This document shows positions 1 through 12,360 of a stretch of 64,000 bases of DNA, piece after piece. Positions within the stretch are counted from its first letter, which is position 1, and each line of letters opens with the position of its first letter. Origin of the DNA: Neostapfia colusana (Eukaryota; Streptophyta; Magnoliopsida; Poales; Poaceae). Both the position numbers and the translations under genes were made by a program. The notes beneath the pieces were generated by a model. The model had not been told where the DNA came from. It was given only the letters and a program-made list of their open reading frames with translations, and searched no databases. The DNA is taken from assembly GCA_030760725.1 (NCBI GenBank), contig JASWHV010000011.1:79709765-79773764 (forward strand). Reading direction: 5' to 3'.

Positions 1-2029
1 ACCCGTCAGCGACTGCAGAACCTCCATTATACCAGTACACAACCGTTGGTGTATGGCCAAGAGATCACAAAATAGCCTTTACAAATGGGCTACTAGATGT
101 ATGGACTCACTGAGGTTTCACCGGCAGGCTCGAATCACCATTCTCCCACCCATGGGCCCCCTCTTGTGCCATGCAGTTCCCAGGGCAGTCCCTCTTGACT
201 CCCATTTCCCATGCCATCCACGGTCCATAACAACCTAGCAACACACCTAATTAGTCAGCTAAGCCGCACCCATATTTGGCCTTGTGGTGGCACTGTTTTC
301 TTGGCATGTGCTGGCATTAACCGGTCCTTATATCTACGGCAAGTAAACCACCATCTCATTCAGCAACATCCACGAACCAAGCTTGCCTAGATCTCCCCCG
401 ATTCTATGCTCATTATCATCATCAAGTTTTCATCATCATTATTCATATGAGTGCAGTAGCTAACCATGTTTTAATTCAGCTTCCCGTATCCCGTAGATTA
501 AGCGAAGCAAAAAGGAAAAATGACCATACCCGACTCATCAACTTTCCCTGCGACAAGGATGGTTTAACAAAACTAGTAAACTCTTGTAAAAGGGTGTCCC
601 ATCAAGTTGACTCAAGCGTACACGTTTTCGCAAACAAAACAGTTTCAAAACATGGGATCAATATGGTCAAGGGGCACTTGCCTTGCTCCCGTGGCTCTTT
701 TTGCTCAAGCGTCTCAAAGTCTTGGTGCTGTAGTTCTTCGTAGATGGTCTCTTGAGCTTGTCCTTCTATGCACGACCACGCACATACAAAATTCACAACA
801 ATCAATCATCATGCACAAACTTTACTCAAGATGCAATGGAGTAGATGGATGCAAATCCTATGGTGCTGTTTTATTAAACCAGTTTGTACGTGTTCTTGCA
901 TGTTTTAATGGGCTTTCATGGGTTTTTATGATGAACAAGGTTGTAGGGATCAAGTGTGGACGTGGTGATGATCTTGACCCAAGATCTATATCAATTCCAC
1001 CGTCAAAAATCGATCAAAACATGATATGTCCACACGTAAAAGTTTCTGTCCGAAGGGAGCGAAGAAAACAGATACGTAGAAACAGCTGCGACATCGTAAG
1101 ATGGGTAATGAAGACCTACCTCACTTCCTTTTGGTGGCAGGGCCTTCCTCCTAGCAATGGCAGCGGTGAGGAATTTTTCTATGGAAGATTAGGGCAGGAC
1201 AGATCGTCGGGCTTCTTCTCGGGCGACGGCAGGGCTCGACGGGGCTAGACGGCGGCCAAATTCCGGCAAGGGGGGAACTTGACGACTTGGCAGCAAGGAA
1301 GGGGGCTTGGCAGCAGGGGGGGATGACCAAAAGAGAGAGGGGTCGGACAAGGGGGTGGGGGTTATATTTATAAGGGGGGAAAAAGAGTCGTACTCCAATT
1401 GGAGCTCAAATAAGAGTCATATTCAATTTTTTTGGATCTTAACAAACTTATCTCTTGTGGTGCGGCAGCCTTGGGGATTTTATCCCCAAAATGTGGGTAA
1501 AATTCCCCTTTTTGGAAATTGGGAATTTTGGAAATTTCGGAGGAAATTTGGGAATGGCTTATTTCAGCTATCCTTTTCCCATTCCTCACCATTTCTATGT
1601 CACTTGCTCCATTTCTACGTTCCCCTCTCCATTTCTATGTCCAATTCTCCATTTCTACATTCCCCTCTCCATTTCTATGTCTCATTCTCCATTTCTACAT
1701 TCCCCTCTCCATTTCTATGTCCCATTCTCCATTTCTACATTGCCCTTCTCCATTTCTACATTCCCTTCTCCATTTCTGTGGTTTTTCCTCTATTTCTATG
1801 GTTCCTTACTCCATTTCTATGGTTCTTTCTCCATTTCTATGGTCCTTCCTCCATTTCTATGGTCCTTTCTCCATTTCTATGGTTCTTTTCTCTATTTCTA
1901 TGGTTCTTTCTCAATTTTTATAGTTCTTTCTCCATTTCTATAGTTCTTTCTCCATTTCTACTTCTTCTATAATGTTTCTCTACAGGAAAAATGTATGCAA
2001 TGCATGGAAATGAATTTGAGGGTGTTACA
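1..2029 (-). mobile_element. Putative partial LTR of a large Ty3/gypsy element
   Basis: The segment ends at 2025-2029 with TTACA preceded by GGGTG. On the minus strand it therefore opens with TGTAACACCC, a start typical of grass chromovirus LTRs. The DNA to the right shows no polypurine tract, so this would be a 5' LTR whose element runs leftwards out of the window. No coding domain is visible. The interior mixes AT-rich DNA, a GC-rich block (about 1190-1340) and a pyrimidine minisatellite, as large LTRs of this class often do. The other LTR end and the target duplication are outside the window, so the call rests on one terminus only. Confidence 0.4.
1590..1975. repeat. Pyrimidine-rich minisatellite, about 19-bp unit
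   Basis: About 19 to 20 tandem copies of a unit of the form CTCCATTTCTATGGTTCTTT are visible. The left half alternates two variants (ending TATGTCC and TACATTCCCCT), giving a higher-order period near 38 bp. The right half is more uniform. Long open frames across it (Phe/Ser/Pro-rich in three frames) are a by-product of the repeat and are not genes. Confidence 0.9.
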
Positions 2030-3710
2030 CGCCAAGACCCTTGCCACGCGCGCGGTGCTATATCACCGGTGCACGGCGTCCCCCTCCCCCCCGTACGTGT
2101 GGACTCCGTGCAGGCGTTGCTACTACTGTTGCGCTGATCGGCTACGACAAACGTGATCGTGTACCTGCTGCCGTAACGAGGACGAGCAAGAGACGAACGT
2201 GGCCATCTACTTCCCCTACACTGACACGCATCTACGTTCCGCGGCGCTGCACGTCTAGTGGTAACGATCTATGACCTCTGTACTCGCATGTTTCCTGGGT
2301 GACGCAGTAGAATCGCTAGAGTAGCGTACTGCCGATTAACCAACACCGGCGCCACTCCAGGACATGAGGACTGCAGCGGCCGTCGGTGAACGAGAGCGAC
2401 GGTGGCGAGAGGAAGAGGAGCAGGAGCTCAAACTGGAGTGGGTATTCCCTTTTTCTATTTTCTGCTTTTTATTTACAAGTATGTTCGGCCACATATATCA
2501 GAAGGGGGCGCAGCCCATGTGGTCCATCTCACCCGGGAGCTTAACCTCTTATTCCCTCATTACAAGTAAAATGACGATATAACTCTGATTAAGTACATAT
2601 ATAACATTACTTTAAGGCAGCAAGTTACTTAGGTCATGACATGGGGGGAGGGAGGCGGCGGCTTGTGCGGGTGGGCGCTGCCACCATAGGTGGGGGCAGG
2701 CGATGAAGGTGACTTCTTTGATGGTAGCGAGCGGGCGGCGGCGGCGGTAGGTGAGGGGGTTTTGGGACACGTGGCTTTCAACATCATAAGTTTTAGGCGT
2801 GCTTCCGTTAATAGCAAATTGGATGTTATTAAATATTATTTTTTGGAAAAATTATGGATGCTCTACTTCTCGTGTAATAATTTTTTTGTAAAAATGAACG
2901 GTCAATATCATGTTTCACTAACTTTCATGTAGTAGTTCCATCTGGGTGTAATTATTCATTAACCTTATGATTTTGTGCTAAAAATATTTAATTAGAAGAG
3001 AATATTTTACGACATGCTCGTACGTTGTTTTCCTTTGGAGTTTGGAAAGAAAAATCTGAAAAAAGAGAAGAGAAGGAGGAGTTCGTTAGCAGTACGGTCC
3101 TAGACTCCTAGTACATGTAGGTCCACGTCCTGATTGGCAACCGGCCCAAACTCTGAGCAGCCCGACAACAAACATGTCTCTTCTTAATTGTTTTAAAAAA
3201 TATTATATTTTATTTAAATTTATATTAATTGTTTGAAAAATATTATATTTTATTTAAATTTATAAAATGGATGTGCCGATTCAAAAATTATAGAAATAGG
3301 GTATCTTATCTGACCTGACCAGTGGACGAGTGGTCCTCTGAGTATGCGAATCGAGAAGTCGGTCCCGTATAAGGGTTTGTTTGGGTGAGAAATAGAGTGG
3401 ATTGGAGTGGAATGGAGTGGAAAATGAACTAATTTTTACTCCAATCACCCTCAATCCATTTCAAACGGAGAGTATTTAGTTATATACAGTGTTGGTGTGC
3501 TGAATGGGGCCACGAGTCTGTATAGGCGGGTCAGGTCACTTGAGCACCGATGATGTCACAGGAGTCCAGAAAAGTTGTAGCCGCACACGAGACCATCAAC
3601 ATCCAGCACGAAGTCCCACATCGACGTCTAATCTCCGAAGCTTAAGTACATGAACGATATGATGAAAAGTAATTGTATTTTAAAATTTGAAAACATAACT
3701 AAAACGAGAG
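2030..3710. other. Intergenic stretch, no gene recognised
   Basis: This stretch holds a GC-rich part to about 2420, then increasingly AT-rich DNA. An AT-rich block of about 42 bp is duplicated in tandem at 3186-3263 (core AAATATTATATTTTATTT twice). A segment near 3374-3480 begins GGGTTTGTTTGGG and looks like one end of a Tourist/hAT-type MITE, but no second end was found. None of the short open frames has a recognisable domain. Confidence 0.5.
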
Positions 3711-4930
3711 TGTCGAAGTGTTTGCTACGACACTTCCCCCGGTCTGCTCAGAAGCAGCCCGCGGAGGTTCTTTTTTCGGTGCGGGCTAGAGGAACTCGAA
3801 GGATTTGGCATAATGGCGAGAGAGACACGAGTATTTACGTGGTTCAGGCCGCCGGAGCGTAAAATCCTACGTCCACGGGAGTGCTTGGTGTATTGCTTGC
3901 TCGCGTATGAGAATGAGTAGGCTGGGTCACGATCCCTTTGCCCAGAGGCTGCCCCGGTCCTTTTATAGCTCAAGGCCGGGGTAGTTACAAGGTGACCCGT
4001 GGCCCGACAAGTGGCCCCGCGGCTATCTATCTCCTATACATAAACTATGGGTATTTACAGATACATGTATTGTCATTGTCGACGGAGTTACGGTGCGCAG
4101 CCTGTCCTGTCGGGCGCCTCTTCCCGGGTGGCAGGTGATGATAAAGCCCTCGTCTTGTCGCCACGTCTCCTCGCCCTGTTAGGCAGCTCTGTACCGTTGG
4201 ATGACACTGTTGTGCCGTCACGCCTCGCCGCCCTGGCTTTCACCATAATGGTGTGTAGACGGGGAACGGAGGCGTGTGTCGTGTACCATGCTTCAGGGGA
4301 AGGTGCGATCCTTGAATGCTTGGACTGACAATGCACCTTCCTCATTACTTTCGGTCTATCTGCCCGTTTCCTGCTGAGGTGTTGTTTGGGTGGATGGCCC
4401 TCGAGACACGCATCTCTACCGGAGCCGTCTCGGGGAGTAGTGGGCGGTCTGGAGTTGTTATGCACGCGGCAGCACTGAAGCCCTCCCATGCTGGAAGTCG
4501 GATCCGGCGCTGCGGGACACGTGGTCCATCCCGAGCCTTTCCTAAGGGGGAAGGTACCCCTCGGAGTCGTTGCCCACATGGCAGCACCGGAGACCTCCAT
4601 GATGGAGGTCGAATCCGGAGCTGCGGGATGCGTGGCTCCTCCGGAGCCCTTTCTGGCCGAGGGGTGTGACTTGGAGGCTCCGGGCATGTGGTAGCGCCGG
4701 AGGCCTCCTTAGTGGAGGATGGGGTCCGGCTCTACTGGACGCGTGTCGGCCCCCGAGCCACCCTTGGTTGGTAGCCAGGCTCAGAGCCTGAAGACATGTT
4801 ACAGCCCTAGAAATAGCCCATGGGGCATAGGGCGCATGGCCTACTCTGGGGCCCGCCTAAGTCTGGGAAAGCGGGGCCCAGGAGCTTTTTACCCACTACG
4901 CTGGGGTACCTGGTTCGTGGGATACTGACA
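3711..4930 (-). mobile_element. Ty3/gypsy LTR, minus strand (3' LTR or remnant)
   Basis: Read on the minus strand the segment opens TGTCAGTATC at 4930 and closes with CTTCGACA at 3711, the TG...CA form of an LTR. Immediately right of 4930 is GTGGCCCCCGGGCCC, which on the minus strand is a purine-rich tract abutting the LTR start, so this is best read as a 3' LTR. A TATA-like CTATAAAAGG lies on the minus strand near 3965. It is the inverted counterpart of the copy at 8612-9738: the run from the TATA region to the terminus matches closely. The interior carries degenerate tandem units around CGGAGCTGCGGGA. Confidence 0.8.
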
Positions 4931-7010
4931 GTGGCCCCCGGGCCCATCTCGGGGGAGGCTTTGAGCCCGCGGGTGGGGCCTCTATCTCTTCCGCGTGGTG
5001 GTTGAACTTGTGCGCTTTTGGGAACCAAAGCGACGACGTGATTCCCATGTAGTGGGCGAGCGGTAGCTCTTGGGAGATGGAAATGTTGTTCGTCCTCGGC
5101 ATAGTGGGCGCACTCGGTTAAAGCGGCAGCGCATCATCGTGTTCACTCTGACATGACAGGTCATGGTGTGGCAGCCGAGGGGTTGCCTCAGGGCTATTAC
5201 TACGACCGCCCGTGACCGTAGGAGCACTGCATCGCTTACCTCGGGAATCGTCGGTCATTCCCGAGTTTATACTCGCCTGTCCCACTAGTGCCTAACTGGT
5301 GGGCCTGGGCCCTACCCGTCATTGGCGCGGGCTAGGGAGACATGCCCGAGGGGTTACCTCGAGCTATTTTCTTGCAGCAGCCGATGAGCCGGTCACACCG
5401 CTTCTCTCGCGAACTACCGGTCGTTCCCGAAGGGTTATCTTCGCGACCCCAAGTAGCTAGCGGGTGGTCTTGAGTTCAGCTCTTTATTGGAAGAGGGGAA
5501 TAGCTATGGTGTGCAGTGATGGTGACTCAATCGTCGCGCCTGTTGTGCTGCCTGAGGCTGCGGACGGTTATAAAAGGAGGCCTTGTGGTTGTAAGACGGC
5601 ACTCCTCCTCACCATGTGACCTTCGCCCTCCTCTTGCACGCTGGAAGCTTCTGCTTCCTGACGCTCTCGCCCACCAGATGTCTCCTTACTGGTGGTCATC
5701 TTCGTCTACCTCTGCGAGATGTTTGTATGCGTGCGGCCTTCGGTGAGGTTTTCCAGTACATCCCTCTCTCTGACGGGCCCGGATAGAAGCACAAGCCATC
5801 CTGATGGAACGCTGATGGACGGGAAGGCCATCGGGGACAGGGTCTTTGACCCGCAGTGAGCCCCGACGTCAGTGCTGGGTGGAGCACGTCCTCTAGGCAC
5901 TTTGTCATCAGAGGGCTGTCTGCCAGTACCGGAGAAAGGCTAAGTCGAGAGTGATCAAGCTTTCCTCCTGGTACTGTTGTAGACAACAAAATCTGTCATA
6001 GGCGACGATTTTGTCCACCTTGTACTGAATGTTACTACCACGCGGTCCAGCATGCATTGCCTGATACAACACAAGGATGTCATCGTCCAGCATGCATTGC
6101 TGCTGACCTCGGTCTAATAGCTGGTGGCCATCCCACTGCTCAGAGACCGGTTCGGGGGACAACCCAGCAGTCCATGGAGTAGAAGACTACTCAACTTGAG
6201 TTCCTTAGTTGCCTTGTATCCTCCCCTGTATGTCGAGACCCCGGTGTTAATGAAAATGTTTCTACTCTAAGTCTTCATAGCCTTGTCCTGTATTTCTGTA
6301 TTGATGAATGAAAAAGTGATTATGTTGATCTCCTTTCCATCAATCGCTTGGTGCTTGGGCTGACAGGTAGAGTCATCTTCAATTTCTGTGAGACTCCCTG
6401 ATCCTTGATGCCGCTAAGACCGGGTGGTCCCTTAACTTGCCCAAGCAGTTGTCGTTTCTTTGTTGCTTGCCGTAGATATGCACCCGCTTTTTTTTCACAG
6501 GTTGCCAGGTCCGAACGTCTAGCTTATTTTGACCAGCCGTGGTGACCCTCTAGCAATGGGTGCCAACGTAGGACACAACTCCAGGGCCTTCGGAAAAGCG
6601 TCGGTTTTTTGGGGGTCTGAGAGTGATTTGTTTGGGAAAGTTGGAGCTACGACCCTATGGACCAGAGCCTTGCGACTTGCACAGACACCAAGGGCAAAGG
6701 ATACTCAGCTCGAGGGTTCATTATGGGTTATGTCATTTGCTAAGCTACGGGACCTGGGAAATTCAGTGTATCAACATCCGGACCCCGGGTTACCGTCCCT
6801 CCCAGGCGGTGTGCCGTTCGGGCCCCCGCACTCTTGGTGTCGCACCTACAGGAGCAGGGCGCATCTGCTCAGGACTCAGGCCCGATGTAAGCGGGCTGTG
6901 CACCCTAGTCCTCCTACTAACCAGGCACTCTGAAGAGGAGAGGTGTCCTTCCGGCACTACCGAACCTTGGCTGGAAGGTAACTAGGGGGTCCGGAGCTAA
7001 TACAGGTACC
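4931..7010 (-). mobile_element. Probable internal 3' remnant of the minus-strand Ty3/gypsy element
   Basis: This lies on the internal side of the 3711-4930 LTR, behind its purine tract. No reverse transcriptase, integrase or gag motif could be read in any frame, so it would be the non-coding 3' part of the element or eroded pol. A short phrase, CGTCCAGCATGCATTGC, recurs in near-identical form at about 6048 and 6088. The right limit is arbitrary: there is no clear boundary, and the G/C-rich character fades near 7010. Confidence 0.35.
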
Positions 7011-7689
7011 TCAGACGTTTCTGCCTTGTAGCAGGAATTTAGCCAAGGGCGAGGCAGATAAACAAAATTACATGTACGTCGAGGGGCATGCAATAATTAT
7101 ATGCAAAAGCTTGGAATCATGATCTCTAAGTGATATGAAGCAATTAAACTTTTAATATGAAAACAAAATATTTGGTTTGACTAATAAAATTTTCATTGTA
7201 CACTCTGAGTTCATCTACCATATTCGGTTCGATGCAGCATCTATGCTAGCGAAATGGATGGAAGAATCTGACTAACAAATCATAATCACGTTCGAGGGTC
7301 ATCGACAAGCTAGGACACGTCCTGCATGCCATGAGCTGTCAGTCAATGGACGATATGGCGTAGAGCTCATCGCAAGCATTGTTAGAGTATTACACCGTGG
7401 AGCCTTTTATGAGGTCCGCACCGCCACCCGTAGACACGGGGCTCTACTAGTCCACTAGTGCAGTTGCACCACAGGGACCACTGTAGCCCAGTGCTCCTTT
7501 TGATGCTATCTCTGTTGGTACCTTAGGAACCAGCTACCCTAGGGCTAAAAAGCACCTGTACCTCTTTTTTCTATACTTAGGCTATCCGCATTCATATACT
7601 CCAAAAATTTACTCCAAATGAATATTCTCATCTCTTTCCAGTACACTTCAAAAGATGTGCTCCCGCACTCATCGTACTCCTTAAACATA
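7011..7689. other. Intergenic, nothing recognised
   Basis: AT-rich at the left, mixed further right. No domain-bearing frame, terminal repeat or RNA gene was seen. Confidence 0.5.
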
Positions 7690-7960
7690 CTCTATATCAA
7701 CTACTACTCATTCTTTAATATTTCTTTCCATCCTATTTTTTTCTTACCTTCTTTCCTCTCCAATTTTCCTTCTATATACTTTCCTTTTTTACTTTCCTTT
7801 CTATTTTTCTATTTTTTCCTTTCCTTTCCTTTCCTTTCCTTCTCTTTTTCCTTTCTCTTCCTGTTTTCCTTTCTTATCTTTTTTCCTTATTTTCTTTTTC
7901 CTTTCTCTCCCTGCTTTCCTTCTCTTCCCGAATCTTCTCCATTCTTCCTCTTCTCTCGAA
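7690..7960. repeat. Polypyrimidine tract with CCTTT microsatellite
   Basis: A nearly pure C/T stretch of about 270 bp on the plus strand, including a run of TTTCC/CCTTT pentamers near 7818-7842. Such tracts form low-complexity Phe/Ser/Leu frames and should not be called coding. Confidence 0.85.
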
Positions 7961-8463
7961 GGTTTCCAGCAAGCTGCCACACATCTCTTTCCCGAACGTC
8001 ACCCCAAAGCTTAGCGAGCAGGGCGACGGCGAGCTGCTGGCGGCGCTCGTCGTGCTCCTTCACGTGCGCCCGCTAGGCGTCCTTCTCCGCGCGTCGCCGC
8101 TCCCGCCATTGACACAGTTCATGATCTGGTACACGAGAGTGGCCCAACACAGAAGACGACACACGTCGAGAGGAGGCGCGGCGCCACGGCCGGGAGGCAT
8201 GTTGCGGCGGAGCTATGCAGGAGTTGCGCCCAGATGGACCGCGCCTCCTCAAAGTCTCCGGCCTCGGCGCGGGAGACCATGAGGGCCGCCGCGTCGGCGA
8301 CATCTAGAGCCTCCGCCATGCTCCTCACCTCCTTCTCCACGCGCCGCCGCTCCTGCGCGTTGCCTCGCCTCTTCCTCCACGTGCCGGCGTCATCTCCTCC
8401 GCGGACCACCGTCGCCTTCACCTCGCGCAAGAAATGGCCAAGGCACTGTGGCCAGCTGCCCAC
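7950..8463 (-). pseudogene. Gene fragment, possibly PPR-like
   Basis: The minus strand has an open frame at 8463-8119 with a helical, Ala/Glu-rich segment (EVRSMAEALDV, then GDFEEARSIWAQLL). That segment resembles a pentatricopeptide-type helix pair. A second frame continues at 8120-7950 with REHDERRQQLAVALLAKLW-like sequence, interrupted by a TAG near 8082. The two parts are out of frame with each other and neither end looks like an intact gene. It sits directly left of a truncated LTR. The family assignment is tentative; a captured or eroded host gene of another helical-repeat type is also possible. Confidence 0.35.
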
Positions 8464-8611
8464 ACGCCGAGCGTACGCCCAACCGGGCGTAGCGCTGTCG
8501 CGAACGCCCGGTTGGCGTAGCTCATTCCGTTCATTGGTGCAGATGAAAAAATAGATAGGTACTCCATGTATCCAGTGGCGTCCGGTTTACAGTACACCGG
8601 TGCAGACGGTG

Positions 8612-9738
8612 TTAGCCGGGCCCCAGCATAGGCCATGCGTCCTATGCCCATGGGCTGTAACATGTCTTCAGGCTCTGAGCCTGACTATCGACCGAGGGTG
8701 GCTCGGGGGCCGACACGCGTCCAGTAGAGCCGGACCCCATCCTCCACCAAGGAGAGCTCCGGCGCTACCACGTGCCCGGAGCCTCCAAGTCACACCCCTC
8801 GGCCAGAAAGGGCTCCGGAGGAGCCATGCGTCCTGCAGCTCCGGATCCGACCTCCATCATGGAGGCCTCCGGTGCTGCCACGTGGGCAGCGACTCCGGGC
8901 GTACCTTCCCCCTGAGAGAAGGCTCCGGATGGGCCACGTGTCCCGCAGCCCCGTATCCAACCTCCAGCATGGGAAGGCTCTGGTGCTGCCGCGTGCACAA
9001 CAACTCCGGACCGCCCACTACTCCCCGAGACGGCTCCGGTAGAGACGCGTGTCTCGGGGCCATCCGCCCAAACATCACCTCAGCAGGCAACTGGCAGATA
9101 GACCGGAAGTAATGAGGAGGTGCGTTGTCAAGCCAAGCATTCAAGGATCGCGCCTTCCTCATGGTGCACGACACACGCCTCCGTTCCCCATCTGCACACC
9201 ATTACGGTGAAAGACAGGGTGGCGAGGTGTGACGGCACAACAGTGCCGCCCAACGGTACAGAGCCGCCTAACAAGGCGAGGAGATGCGGCGACAAGATGT
9301 GGACTTCATCATGACCTGCCACCCGGGTAGAGGCGCCCAGCGGGACAGGCGACGCACCGTAACTCCGTCGACAATGACAATACATGTATCTATAAATACC
9401 CATAGTTTATATATAGGAGACAGATAGACGCGGGGCCACATGTCGGGCCCCGGGCCAACTTGTAACTGCCCCGACCTTGAGCTATAAAAGGACGGGGCAG
9501 CCTCCAGGCAAAGGGATCGCGACCCAGCCTACTCATTCTAATACGTGAGCAAGCAATACACCAAGCACTCCCGTGGACGTAGGGTTTGACGTCCCGGCTG
9601 CCTGAACCACGTAAATCCTCGTGTCACTCTCGCCATTGTGCCAAATCCTTCGAGTTCCTCTAGCCCCCACCGAAAAAAGAACCTCCGCAGGTTGCTTCCA
9701 AGCATACTGGGGGAAGTGTCGTAGCAAACACCTCGACA
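8612..9738 (+). mobile_element. Ty3/gypsy LTR, plus strand, 5'-truncated
   Basis: This copy ends AACACCTCGACA at 9738 and carries CTATAAAAGG near 9482. It matches the reverse complement of 3711-4855, but homology stops near 8612, so about 75 bp of the LTR start (TGTCAGTATC...) is missing. A primer-binding-site-like sequence follows directly, so this is the 5' LTR of a plus-strand element. The region between about 8690 and 9060 contains the same degenerate GGAGCTCCGGC-type units as the inverted copy. Confidence 0.8.
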
Positions 9739-9739
9739 T

Positions 9740-9752
9740 TCGGCGCGACAGG
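9740..9752 (+). promoter_or_regulatory. Putative primer-binding site
   Basis: TCGGCGCGACAGG lies one base after the LTR end and is followed by GGGGGG. It resembles the TGGCGCGCCAGG type found after 5' LTRs of this gypsy group, with two or three substitutions. The position is right; the exact tRNA is not assigned. Confidence 0.5.
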
Positions 9753-10083
9753 AAGGGGGGCTTTCGGTTTGTAAAGTTGTCCATGACCCACAATGGTGAA
9801 CATCCAGTATTTCGGAGGTTCTTCCTGTCCCTCGCGTCGTCAGCGGCAGAGTGAGCAGGAAGCGTCATCTAGTCCCAGAGCGTGATGGTACCCGTTGCCA
9901 CCTGCCAGCCCTCCGCGGTGACGGTGACGGCGTCGCAAGCGCCGACTGAAGCCAGTCCGAAAAGCGCGTTGCTAGCAGTCCGCACACTCCTGCACAACCC
10001 CTCCGAACGCGGGGGCTTCCCCGTCCGCCGCCGAGCAATGGTGCAACGACGTCGACCACCTGGTCGTAGCCGCACTCAACTCG

Positions 10084-10935
10084 CCGTGTCACCAGAGACG
10101 GCGACCAGGGACGGGATAGCTGCCGCCCCGTAACCTAACAAGGGATTACAGGGCGATGAAAACCTACTCGATGGCGAAGTCCAGGCTCCCAACCACCGAC
10201 CTCAGGGGCGAGATGGACCATCGTCGCCGTCAGAAGGAAGATGGCTGCGTCACCATCAAGCAACAACGCGAGTGGTGTCGTAGCCTCGGGGAGGAGTATG
10301 GTACCCCAGGTACCGTGCGCCTCGTTTACGCGGGCCAGAACCCCATCTCCCCAGACTCACTAGCAGGCTGCATGGCTCTGGCTCCGCACCTTCGTATGGT
10401 GGTGTGGTCGCGCAAGTTCCGGCCACACTTGCCGGAGAAGTTCAACGGGGCAGTCAACCCCGCCGAGTTCTCGCAGATCTACTCCACTGCCATCCTAGCT
10501 ACAGGGGGGATGAGGCCATCATGGCCAACTACTTCCCAGTAGCTTTGACCAGATCAACCAGGTCATGGCTCATGAACTTGCCCTAGGGGTCTGTGAGCTC
10601 CTGGGAAGAGTTGTGCCGTCAGTTCACGGCCAACTTTGGGAGTTCCTACATCCTGTCGGGCTCAGAGGATGACCTCCACACCATACAGCAGCAGCCGGGA
10701 GAGCCACTACGCTCATTCATCCAACGTTTCTCCCAGGTTAGGAACACCATCCCCCGCATCTCCAACGCGTCCGTCGTCCTCGTCTTTTGACAAGGCGTCC
10801 ATGACAGGAAGATGCTCAGGAAGTTGGTCACGCATGACGTACAGGATGTCTCCGAGCTTTTCAGCTTGGCGGACAAGTGCACCAGGGCCGCCGAGGGCCG
10901 CAACTGGCATACACCACCCAACAAGGGGGTGAGTC
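10084..10935 (+). pseudogene. Ty3/gypsy gag remnant
   Basis: Pieces of a retrotransposon capsid domain are readable in two frames. One has AEFSQIYSTAILA (about 10465-10502), then MANYFPVALT and SWLMNLP after a frameshift near 10505. Next comes a TAG near 10584, then SSWEELCRQFTANF (about 10594) and GEPLRSFIQRFSQVRN to about 10750. A last piece, DVSELFSLADKCTRAAEG, is in another frame (10850-10900). This is the W-x-L...F-x-x-F-x-Q-R-F pattern of Retrotrans_gag. The frameshifts and the stop make it non-functional. Confidence 0.7.
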
Positions 10936-11215
10936 TGGCAGGGAGAGTTCTAGCGGCAACAAGAAGAAGACCGGCGGCAAGGACAAGCCGCTGTTGGGGC
11001 TCATATTGCAGCAGCAGTAGCAGCTACAGGGGGCCGGGGGGCCACGCACCGACAAGCGACCACGCCAGCCTTCTGGCAGCGATGATGGTGCCAGCGGTGC
11101 CCGGTCCACGACACTAACCGGCACAGCGCCAGCAAATGATGGGATATCCAGAGGCTGGCAGAGCACTTTCGAGAGCTCTAACAGCAGCGCCAGGACGGTG
11201 CGCCCTCTCGTCAGC

Positions 11216-11232
11216 GGGGGGGGGGGGGGGGG
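11216..11232 (+). repeat. G17 homopolymer
   Basis: An uninterrupted run of 17 G lies inside the decayed gypsy internal region. Comparable runs occur at 25596-25619 (24 G) and 37469-37493 (25 C). Run length is likely to be unreliable in any assembly. Confidence 0.95.
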
Positions 11233-11989
11233 CAAACAGAAGGCTTGTCTAGAGGACGGCGACGACTAGGAGATGGAGTTCCAAGACACCAAGTGGGCGT
11301 TAAAGGTCCTCTACGATCAGGAAGAGGACTCCGGCTCTGACCACAGTGAGTGTCGCAAGACACTCCACGCTTGACTAGGCGGTCTCTCTTCCGTCGAGAA
11401 GAGCGGGCGGCCCGGGGAGGGGCCGCCTGGTGCCTCGACAGGGTTTTCTCAAGGAGGAGTGACAAGCCTATACTCCGGCCGACCCGACCATGTATCTCAG
11501 GTGCGTCCGTTTTGCTATAAAGGGTAGGAACCTCTACCCTGCCACAGGCCATAGGACACCTCTGTGAGTCTAATTCCAAGTGGTGGTAGACTATTTTTCT
11601 TTTTCTCTTTCTTGTAATGGTAACATAGGGACCAGGGACAGAGCTTAGAACGGATAAAGTCCCGGAAGGGTCCAGGCTCTCTTGGTACCCGGGAGGAACC
11701 GCTGCCTTCCGGCACAACCCGTGGCCCCCTATTGGCCGAAGGAAGCCAGAAACAAGAAAAAATGAGTCCTAACCTGTGTGCCCCATTACAACCTATGATT
11801 GGCTCACGCATAGTAGTTATAAATGGCGTGTTTGGAACCATCCTACATGCTAGTTCTATACGCTAGACCTATATATTTGAAGTGGAATTAGTCCCGTCTC
11901 CAAACCGTCTAGGGGGTCAAGACGACGGTGGTCCAAAACCAGAACCCTGGTTTCCACCGAACCTCTCTAGACACTTTGCTGCGACTGCC

Positions 11990-12360
11990 CTCACGCGAGC
12001 GAGGTGCCAAAGCGGGGGTCCTGCTCACCTCGCAGTTAGGAGAGCAGTCCAAGTACGTGGTGCATCTTGACTCCAAGGCTACCAATAGCATGGCAAAGTA
12101 TGAAGCCCTCATATTTGGCTTAAGTATTGCCCTTTCTCGAAAAATGCGGCAGAAGCTGGCTAAAAGTAGACTCCCAACTCGCCACCAAACAAGGCGAGCG
12201 AGAGTGTTCTTACGCCGATCCACTGCCATCAGCCTACTTTAGAAAAGGGATTTCATGCTTTGGAGTAGCGCCATGTCCCCTGTGCCAACAATGTTGTAGC
12301 AGACAACCTTTCAATAAGAGCCTCTGCATGGACTCCGGTCCCAGAAGGCACCTTTGAACG
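11990..12360 (+). pseudogene. Ty3/gypsy RNase H remnant
   Basis: In the frame starting near 12010 one reads GVLLTSQ, then KYVVHLDSKATNSMAKYEALIFGLSIAL. This is the RNase H signature (G-x-L-x-S-P-x-G...NN-x-AEYEAL) with AEYEAL changed to AKYEAL, so a catalytic Glu appears lost. Later pieces with other RNase H-type features are in different frames up to about 12360. It is a fragment of a decayed polyprotein. Confidence 0.65.

Noticed and set aside
607..1248. Open plus-strand frame of 213 codons near the left edge
   Set aside because: Its composition is unremarkable, it shows no domain, and it lies within the putative LTR.
1307..1972. Three overlapping frames rich in Phe, Ser and Pro
   Set aside because: They are translations of the pyrimidine minisatellite.
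7618..8076. Phe/Ser/Leu-rich frame resembling a membrane protein
   Set aside because: It is produced by the polypyrimidine tract, not by conserved coding sequence.
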